Origin: Rhynchonema sp. JSB1_4
Taxonomy: Eukaryota; Nematoda; Chromadorea; Monhysterida; Xyalidae
Length of the DNA stretch: 64,000 nucleotides
Reading direction: 5' to 3'
Assembly: GCA_030248065.1 (NCBI GenBank)
Contig: JASAMV010002805.1
Coordinates: 124,001-188,000, forward strand
Shown here one piece after another: positions 56,483 to 64,000 of the stretch. The first letter of the stretch is position 1; the number at the start of each line of letters is the position of its first letter. The translations under genes were made by a program, and so were the position numbers. Below the pieces are notes generated by a model, which worked only from the letters and a program-made list of their open reading frames with translations, searched no databases and was not told the DNA's origin.

Positions 56483-56999
56483 GAACCCAAGGAAACAAGG
56501 CTGATCCTCTCAGAATCAGGGACCAGATTCCCACGTCAACGAACGTCCGAGCGAATCCCCACCCAGCGGCGCAGAGGCTGTGCTGACACTCGTCAGCAAA
56601 CGTACGCCGGCCTCGACCGATCAGTCAAAAACGTCAGGTGTGGTTGGGAAACATTTTGTTGCATTGCATTTACATTAAGCTGATTGTGTAAGGCTGCTTC
56701 AGATCATGGGGCCGATCCGAACGCCCAAAATGGTGGCACATCGGTGTCAGGTGAAGATGAGTTGATGGCTTGTGCACAACGCGCGATGGCACGATTGGCC
56801 ACCGGGGGTGAGCTTTTCCGTCGCGGAGCATGCGACTGGTTCACGATGTACATGTTTAGTTTCGTTCACTGCGCGTCCTGCTAACTTCAGGAATCGATTT
56901 CATCGAAGGCTTCAAAAAGAAGAAGGTCGAGCCGCCAAAAGATATGATGTGAAACCAAGACCTATTTTAGTAGTTATAAAGATCGGGAGATAGAATTCA

Positions 57000-57960
57000 C
57001 ATAAACGGAATCCAACTGACGCGAAACTGCCGCATCCTAATTGTGTTGAGGTCTCGTTTTAGGCTTTAAGTTAGGCGTGGACATGAGAAATGTGCAGAGG
57101 TCTTCCTGCCTGGGGCCTAAGCCTAAGCCTAAATCGAAGCCTGAGCCAAAAGTTGATCGAAAGAGAAATCCAGAGTTGATCTCATTTTGTTCATGCTGCA
57201 TTGCATTGTGTGCATCGTGCGATAAGAAATACCGTTTTAACGTTGTGCGCGTCAAAATCTGGTAATAAACACGGAATCTAAATCCAACTTAAAGACGATG
57301 TTGAGTTGAAATGTGTGGATCGAGGGAAGCCATCCGACGAACAAGACGACACGGTCGGTCTGTGCACATACAATGTTGGGTGATCAGAAAGTTGGGCGAT
57401 GAATACTTTCCGCGATACGTGAGCATCGATGTGATAATGAGGACACGTCGTGCTTTGTCTTGGTGGTTGATTGATTTGCAATGTGAATCGATCGTGCACC
57501 AATGTGCCTTTTGGTTGCCCGTTTCAACCTACTTTCCCAGACGGTCATTCAGTTATATCATCAGGGCGGATGCACCAGATGGTCGCGCCGCGTGAGAATA
57601 GACACGAGCTGGTTTCATACTCGCTTGAAACATTACTGTTTGTGCAAACGTATACGTAGACTTCTTTGCGTCAGTGAAACATCAACAAATGACGTCGGTA
57701 ACGCGCATGCAGTATGTTGCTCTCATATCATCGACTCACCGCACCCTGAGTCCCGACCCGACCAATTCTTGTCGCATCAAGCATACTATCGTAAATTTCC
57801 AAAATTCGCTGCCGCGCAGTAAAGTACGCCCCATAGTTAATATCAGGTTCTAAACCCGAAAATCAATTTCTGAAACATTCGGACAACCAACCCACACGCA
57901 GCTTGCCTGCCAGCCAGGCAGCTGCGCGCGATGTTTCAGAACCGCGCACGGTTAGCGTTC
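57000..57960. repeat. Conserved spacer between the 3' ends of families A and B (unit R3)
   Basis: About 0.9 kb kept in all units (39.7-41.1, 45.6-46.5, 49.5-50.5, 57.0-57.96 and 61.0-61.9 kb). Several frames lack stops on both strands (for example EYFPRYVSIDVIMRTRRAL on the plus strand here), but none has convincing splice structure, so I do not call a gene. Confidence 0.5.
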
Positions 57961-57964
57961 GGGT

Positions 57965-58440
57965 TTATAACTTGACATTAACTATGGGGCGTATTTTACT
58001 GTGCGGCAGCGAATTTGGAAACTTACTATAAAACCGATATAACACAGCTGACGTGTGAAACACCATGGAGGTTACGATCGTAGTGTCAACCATCCCCGAG
58101 CGGTCGAGATTCATCGCGTTGTTCCAGGCGCAATCAAACGTCAACCCTCCTCTGCCGGTTGCAGGTACGGTCAATACACGAAGCAGCTGTGCTTCATTTA
58201 GTGCTCGCACAAACACGAGTGTTGACGTGACTTGCTGCCGTTTGGGGGGTCGTAGAAAGCGCACAGTTTGATGCCGTACGTTGTTGAATCGCACTCAACG
58301 TCACACACGCCGACGTAGCCAGTGGTCGCATTCATCGGCATCCTGAATCGGCGTTTCGACATGCGGCACGTGGAATTCGGCTACCTTCGAACATTTTATC
58401 CAAATGACATCCCTGGGAAAAATGTTTTCTGGACGTGAAG
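57965..58440 (-). pseudogene. Family B coding-like block in unit R3 (empty MITE site)
   Basis: On the minus strand: VIWIKCSKVAEFHVPHVE near 58,400, then a frame-shifted FYDPP region near 58,250, then ALNEAQLLRVLTVPATGRGG and FDCAWNNAMNLDRSGMVD. The uninterrupted GCACTAAATGAAGC (complement at about 58,190-58,203) is the pre-insertion site of the MITE found in units 1 and 2. Confidence 0.45.
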
Positions 58441-58902
58441 AACCGGTGCCAGTGCTTCAGGACACCAGTGCTTCACGATGCCGATAAGTGCGACCACTGC
58501 TCATGGTTGGGCAGAAAACGTTTTTTTTCAAAATCGTTTTCTTATACGTTTTTTTAAACGCCCAGACCAAAATATGCCCCCAAAAAATTGGAAAATGCTC
58601 AAGTTGGGAAGAAAACGTGGTTAAATGAAGTAATTCTATGTGTTCTGAGGCAAAATAAACGGGTTTCAACCCTTTTCTGGCGAGTTGTTAAGATCCCATA
58701 TCAGACCCGCATCATGGGACCAACTTTGGCCGGGGTCATCACTGAAACTCAAACTCCGTATATCGACGTATCACGACAAAGTAAAAGTTGGTCAAAAAGT
58801 TTTTGAAAAAAAATTGATTTTCCTTGAAAATCAGAGTACTTTCCCTGAAAAATCAGGGAAAATCAAGGAAATTCAGGACTTAAAAAACGAAAAACGGCCC
58901 AG

Positions 58903-59033
58903 ATGTACAACGTACGGCGTCGAATTGTGCTCCTTCTACGACCCCCCGAACGGCAGCAAGTCACGTCAACATTCGCGTTTCTGCGAACACGCACTGAATG
59001 AGGCACAGCTGCTCCGTGTATCGACCGGGTAAG
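58903..59033 (+). pseudogene. TYGVELCSFYDPP exon upstream of family A, unit R2
   Basis: After a CCCAG acceptor the frame reads TTYGVELCSFYDPPNGSKSR then FCEHALNEAQLLRVST and meets a GTAAGT donor at about 59,030. Equivalent exons are at about 63,633-63,756 (R1, one C fewer in the C-run), about 43,735-43,860 (L1) and about 48,480-48,600 (L2). The donor phase (2) does not fit family A exon A1 (phase 0), so an exon may be missing between them, or the two belong to different transcripts. Confidence 0.4.
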
Positions 59034-59035
59034 TA

Positions 59036-59224
59036 AAGGCAAACTACGCCAACACGAGCCCGATTTCGCAGCTGGCAGAATTGTGAAACATTCACACGTG
59101 GCTGCTGATTTGGGAAATGTTACACGTTGAAGAATACAAAGTGGAGCATGATGATTTTCTCTTTCTATTCGTTTTGAATGCACACCACCTTCGAAATTGG
59201 GCTCGTGTTGGCGTAGTTTGCCTT
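59036..59224. mobile_element. MITE family 2, copy c, in unit R2 beside a splice donor
   Basis: 189 bp, ends AAGGCAAACTACGCC and GGCGTAGTTTGCCTT, TA flanks at 59034-59035 and 59225-59226. The uninserted sequence GTAAGTATACTG is present in unit R1 at about 63,756-63,767. Confidence 0.93.
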
Positions 59225-59731
59225 TATACTGTAAAAAAATAGGCGAAGGGTTACGGTGCTGTCACGCACGAATAAAAAACCATCGACGAAATAAAAACCA
59301 TTCTCATTATTTCCAATTCTCAAAACACATTTTCATCGAATTTGAATTCATCATGCCTTCCGTTAGTTCATGACATCATGACCACTTATTTTCCACTCGA
59401 CAGACCTTCCGCTTAGCGCGGTCATAATTTTTCGAATGAAAAAGTAGATTTTTCAATTTGGCTAAGGATTAGTCAAACAATACAATACAAAACTAGGATT
59501 GGCTTTCTTCTGGGTGACTATTTATGCCCTTTTTAGCTAGGATATTTTGAGATCTGCCGATGTCAGTACACAGCTTTGATCAGCTTAAACCGCTTTCACG
59601 TTAGTGCTACGAAACACAATAGCTCGAATTTTCCTCAATACGAAAAGTTATCGATCACCTAAAGTCAGATCCCATCCGACCTAATTAGATTCCCAAGTTT
59701 GTACCGGCCCCTTACTTCATTGTCATTTCAG

Positions 59732-60918
59732 ATGAATCAAGCAAAATCGGTTGCTGCGTTGGTCGCGGACAACTCGCAAACCGGTCGGGCGTTCTGCGTG
59801 CCAAATGTCGATTTTGAACCGGGCGCGTTCCAACGATTCCGGGCTGGGCTGAAGCCATCGATGGCGCCGTACAACGTGCAGCCGAATGAATTCGAGTGTT
59901 ACGGCTATGGTGAGTCATTTCAAAATCAAGTTTAAAAAAGTAGCGCTCAGTTATGCCTTAATGCGATTCGCGAGTCGACGAAAGTGTCGACTTTGGTAAC
60001 TTCTGTTTACGAATGCGACAGTTTTTTAAGACCTTCGTGCCTTCTGTATATTTTACACAACTCTGCCATTTGTGTGGCTAAATATTGTCAGACCACGAAC
60101 TCATAAACATGATCATACTCTTTAGGCGTCGGCCCACTGTCGAAAACCGAATTCCCGATCCACTGCGACGAGACCCTCAGCAACTACTACCACGGAGGGC
60201 TGCTCGGAACGGCGCGAAATCATGCAAATCCACTTCCGACGTACCCTTCACAGATTTTTTTTATTTGATAACAAACCCTATTTTGAGTTGTAATATTTTT
60301 ATTTTTCAGCGCCTCAGCCACCGACCCCACACATCGGTCAAATGAAGCGAATCCGTCGTCTGTAGAACGCGCACGTGGCTTCGCCTACCAATGGTGAATT
60401 CACCGAGACAACGGTACGTGAACATCAATACTAAATGACATTCAAATGAACCCAAGGAAACAAGGCTGATCCTCTCAGAATCAGGGACCAGATCACTGCG
60501 TCAACGAACGTCCGACCGAATCCCCACCCAGTGGCGCAGAGGCTGTGCTGACACTCGTCAGCAAACGTACGCCGACCTCGACCGATCAGTCAAAAACGTC
60601 AGGTGTGGTTGGGAAACATTTTGTTGCATTGCATTTACATTAAGCTGATTGTGTAAGGCTGCTTCAGATTATGGGGCCCATCCGAACGCCCAAAATGCTG
60701 GCACATCGGTGTCAGGTGAAGATGAGTTGATGGCGTGTGCACAACGCGCGATGGCACGATTGGCCGCCGTGGGGTGAGCTTTTCCGTCGCGGAGCTTGCG
60801 ACTGGTTCACGATGTACATGTTTAGTTTCGTTCACTGCGCGTCCTGCTAACTTCAGGAATCGATTTCATCGAAGGCTTCAAAAAGAAGAAGGTCGAGCCG
60901 CCAAAAGATATAATGTGA
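59732..60918 (+). pseudogene. Family A copy in unit R2, nearly intact
   Basis: A1 59732-59909 is open and in frame (VPNVDFEPGAFQRFRAGLKP then NEFECYGYG). A2 60126-60240 lacks two bases (GGCGCGAAATC for GGCGCCCGAAATC). A3 60310-60413 has a TAG where L1 has a Tyr codon. A4 is 60658-60773 and A5 60857-60918. Intron phases agree throughout. This is the best copy for recognising the family, but it would not yield a full product as read. Confidence 0.7.
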
Positions 60919-61911
60919 AACCAAGACCTATTTTAGCAGTTATAAAGATCGGGAGATAGAATTCACATAAACGGAATCCAACTGACGCGAAACTGCCGTA
61001 TCCTAATTGTGTTGAGGTCTTGTTTTAGGCTTTAAGTTAGGCGTGGACATGAGAAATGTGCACAGGTCTTCCTGGCTGGGGCCTAAGCCTAAGCCTGAAT
61101 CGAAGCCTGAGCCAAAAGTTGATCGAAAGAGAAATCCAGAGTTGATCTCATTTTGTTCATGCTGCATTGTGTGCATCGTGCCAAGTAAGATAAGAAATGC
61201 CGTTTTAACGTTGTGCGCGTCAAAATCCGGTAATAAACACGGAATCTAAATCCAACTTAAAGACGATGTTGAGTTGAAATGTGTGCATCGGGGCAGGCCA
61301 TCCGACGAACAAGACAACACGGTCGGTCTGTGCACACACAATGTTGGGTGATCAGAAAGTCGGGCGATGAATACTTTCCGCGATACGTGAGCATCGATGT
61401 GATAATGAGGACACGTCGTGCTTTGTCTTGGTGGTTGATTGTTTTGCAATGTGAATCGATCGTGCACCAATGTGCCTTTTGGTTGCCCGTTTCAACCTAC
61501 TTTCCTAGACGGTCATTCAGTTATATCATCAGGGCGGATGCACCAGATGGTGAGAATAGACACGAGCTGGTTTCATACTCGCTCGAAACATTACTGTTTG
61601 TGCAAACGTATACGTAAACTTCTTTGCGTCCGTGAAACATCAACAAATGACGTCGGTAACGCGCATGCAGTATGTTGCTCTCATATCATCGACTCACCGC
61701 ACCTTAAGTCCCGACCCGACCAATTCTTGTCGCATCAAGCATACTATCGTCAATTTCCAAATTCGCTGCCGCACAGTAAAGTACGCCCCATAGTTAATAT
61801 CAGGTTCTAAACCCAAAAATCAACTTCTGAAACATTCGGACAACCAACCCACACGCAGCTTGCCAGCCAGACAGGCAATGTTTCAGAACCGCGCACGGTT
61901 AACGTTCGGGT

Positions 61912-62775
61912 TTATAACTTGACATTAAGTGTTTGGCGTATTTTACTGTGCGGTAGCGAATTTGGAAATTTACTACAAAACCGACATAACACAACTGACG
62001 CGTGAAACACCATAGAGGTTACGGTCGTTGTGTCCACCATCCCCGAGCGGTCGAGATCCATCGCGTTGTTCCAGGCGCAATCAAACGTCAACCCTCCTCC
62101 GCCGGTTACTGGTACGGTCAATACACGAAGCAGCTGTGCTTCATTTAGTGCCAGTGATGTGGTTGGGGGGTATGGGGGGTTAGCCCCCCCCCCCCAACTG
62201 CTAGGTAGCTTTCTTGCTCCGGAACCCATACCCCCCAAACTCGCTAGCTAGCTTTCTTGCTCCGGTCACCAAGTAAAAAAAGTGTTGATTTTAGTGCCAA
62301 AATGACCATTTTATGGGCCAAAATGGTCAAATTCGTTCAAATTTTCTCACACATGCACAAAAACACGCATTTTAAGGCTTATTTTAGCTTAATTTCGACC
62401 AATTTTTATACCCCTGTTTTTGACTTCTGGACCAATACCCCCCCAAATCGGGGTACCCGGCTAGCTAGCTAGCTTTCTTGCGCCGGACCCCTCCAGCTAG
62501 CTAGCTTTCTTGCTCCGACCAACTACATCACTGTTTAGTGCTCGCACATACACGAGTGTTGACGTGACTTGCTGCCGCTTGGGGGGTCGTAGAAAGCGCA
62601 CAATTTGATGCCGTACGTTGTTGAATCGCACTCAACGTCACACACGCCGACGTAGCCAGTGGTCGCATTCATCGGCATCCTGAATCGGCGTTTCGACATG
62701 CGGCACGTGGAATTCGGCTACCTTCGAACATTTTATCCAAATGACGTCCCTGGGAAACATGTTTTCTGGACGTGA
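61912..62775 (-). pseudogene. Family B coding-like block in unit R2
   Basis: Mirror of the L2 block and nearly identical to it, with the MITE at 62152-62533. Minus-strand reading gives ALNEAQLLRVLTVPVTGGGG after the MITE and the MFPRDVIWIKCSK segment near 62,760. Confidence 0.45.
62152..62533. mobile_element. hAT-like MITE, unit R2
   Basis: 382 bp, reverse complement of the L2 copy, target duplication TTTAGTGC at 62144-62151 and 62534-62541. Differs from L2 mainly in the G/C homopolymer near 62,180. Confidence 0.92.
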
Positions 62776-63091
62776 AGAACCGGTGCCAGTGCTTCAGGAC
62801 ACCAGTGCTTCAGGATGCCGATAAATGCGACCACTGCTCATGGTTGGGCAAAAAACGTTTTTTTTCAAAATCGTTTTTTAAAACGTTTATTTAAACGCCC
62901 AGACCAAAATATGCCCCCAAAAAATTGGAAAATGCTCAAGTTGGGAAGAAAACGTGGTTAAATGAAGTAATTCTATGTGTTCTGAGGCAAAATAAACGGG
63001 TTTTAACCCTTTTCTGGCGAGTTGTAAAGATCCCATATCAGACCCGCATTATGGGACCAACTTTGGCAGGGGTCATCACTGAAACTCAAAC

Positions 63092-63471
63092 TTTTTTTTA
63101 TTTTTTTTTATTTATTTGCAAGCTCACGCAAAGAACTACAACGAGATCCGGAAAATATCTGAAAAATAAACATATGAGTGTACGTAACATAATGATAATC
63201 ATGAATGAACAAACGACAAAACGTACCAGAGAAATTCTAAACCAACCAAAAACACAGCAACGACAGACGAAAAATCAGTGATCAATGGCGGACACGAGAT
63301 GAAAACAGGCGATAACGAAATTGACGATTACCTGAAAGCAGCAACTCAGTGACTGAGGAGATCAGTCAACGACGGCTGAGAATTTTGTTGAAATATGGCG
63401 AGAAACTACGTCTCGACCACGTGAGTTTAGTTTAGATTTAAAGGCCGCAATTGAGGCAGCGGAGACGACGT
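63092..63471 (-). repeat. 380-bp insertion with A-rich end, unit R1
   Basis: Mirror copy of 44017-44396. The coding-like stretch is here on the plus strand, about 63,355-63,421, ending at an exon-like GTGAGT. Origin not recognised. Confidence 0.6.
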
Positions 63472-64000
63472 CGTATATCGACGTATCTCGACAAAGTAAA
63501 AATTGGTCAAAAAATTTTTTAAAAAAATTGAAAAAAAAACTGATTTTCCTTGAAAATCAGAGTACTTTCCCTGAAAAATCAGGGAAAATCAAGGAAATTC
63601 AGAACTTAAAAAAACGAAAAACGGCCCAGACGTACAACGTACGGCATCGAATTGTGCTCCTTCTACGACCCCCGAACGGCAGCAAGTCACGTCAACATTC
63701 GCGTTTCTGCGAACACGCACTGAATGAGGCACAGCTGCTCCGTGTATCGACCGAGTAAGTATACTGTAAAAAATAGCCGAAGGGTTACGGTACTGCCACG
63801 CACGAATAAAAAACCATCGACGAAATAAAAACCATTCGCATTATTTCCAATTCTCAAAACACATTTTCATCGAATTTGAATTCATCATGCCTTCCGTTAG
63901 TTCATGACATCATGACCACTTACAGTATTTTCCACTCGACGGACCTTCCGCTTATAGCGCGTCCATAATATTTCTAATAAAAAAGTAGATTTTTCAATTT

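Larger units (their letters stand above)
54980..56952 (+). pseudogene. Family A copy in unit R3, disrupted
   Basis: A1 54980-55156 with the same one-base deletion as L1. A2 has lost its 3' splice site by a 19-bp deletion between two ACT triplets (near 55,371) and is split by a 756-bp element (55422-56177). A3 56306-56400 has a GAG instead of CAG acceptor and a 9-base in-frame loss. A4 is 56693-56807 and A5 56891-56952. The array's first right-hand unit has no upstream TYGVELC-type exon. Clearly a pseudogene. Confidence 0.75.
53900..64000. repeat. Right arm of giant inverted repeat (tandem units R3, R2, part of R1)
   Basis: Reverse complement of the left arm, with units R3 53.9-58.5, R2 58.5-62.85 and R1 62.85 kb onwards. 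It runs off the right edge, so the palindrome is longer than the window. The last 60 bases match the sequence starting near 54,660, as expected for the next tandem unit. This arm is free of the indel noise seen on the left. Confidence 0.93.

Noticed and set aside
58588..58806. 72-residue ORF starting MENAQVGKKTWLNEV, repeated at 62925 and on the minus strand at 44563 and 49035
   Set aside because: Conserved only through unit duplication; crosses an insertion point that changes its C-terminus between units, and has no exon structure.

Overview
The window is animal nuclear DNA. Coding regions are split by many short GT-AG introns. Two long genes are recognisable: an animal-type (type I) fatty acid synthase on the minus strand (about 13.5 kb to the left edge, 3' end outside the window) and a KDM5/JARID1 histone H3K4 demethylase on the plus strand (26.36-37.54 kb). 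Between them is a secreted-type gene with cysteine-rich exons and a MAM domain. MAM and KDM5 together point to a metazoan; moderate GC, compact introns and many short TA-target inverted-repeat elements fit a small invertebrate. The phylum cannot be fixed from this sequence.

Layout. 1-13.5 kb: FAS (N-terminal extension, KS, MAT, DH, pseudo-methyltransferase/pseudo-KR region, ER), with MITEs in its introns. 13.5-17.3 kb: no gene seen. 17.3-25.5 kb: signal-peptide ORF, cysteine-rich exons and a MAM gene, with one Harbinger-like element and a cluster of MITEs. 26.36-37.54 kb: KDM5 with JmjN, ARID, PHD1, JmjC, C5HC2, PLU-1-like region, PHD2 and PHD3. 38.8-64 kb: a tandem array of about 4.4-kb units folded into a giant inverted repeat. 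The axis is near 53.7 kb and positions x and about 107,480-x pair. Each unit holds an unidentified five-exon coding family (A) and an unidentified divergent family (B). Every copy of A in the window has a lesion. Tandem units differ by datable insertions and deletions, while the two arms of the palindrome are nearly identical.

The most striking observation is that the left arm is clean far from the axis (43.5-47 kb). It gathers single-base indels from about 47 kb and is barely recognisable between 52.4 and 53.48 kb, while the right arm stays clean throughout. This one-sided gradient suggests a base-calling problem on the second strand of a fold-back molecule, so the palindrome may be a real inverted duplication or a library chimera. 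The array also gives natural empty/filled-site pairs that define a hAT-like MITE (8-bp target duplication) and a TA-target MITE that landed inside a 5' splice site. A 45-bp intron/exon-junction fragment of KDM5 is found inside every unit inspected.
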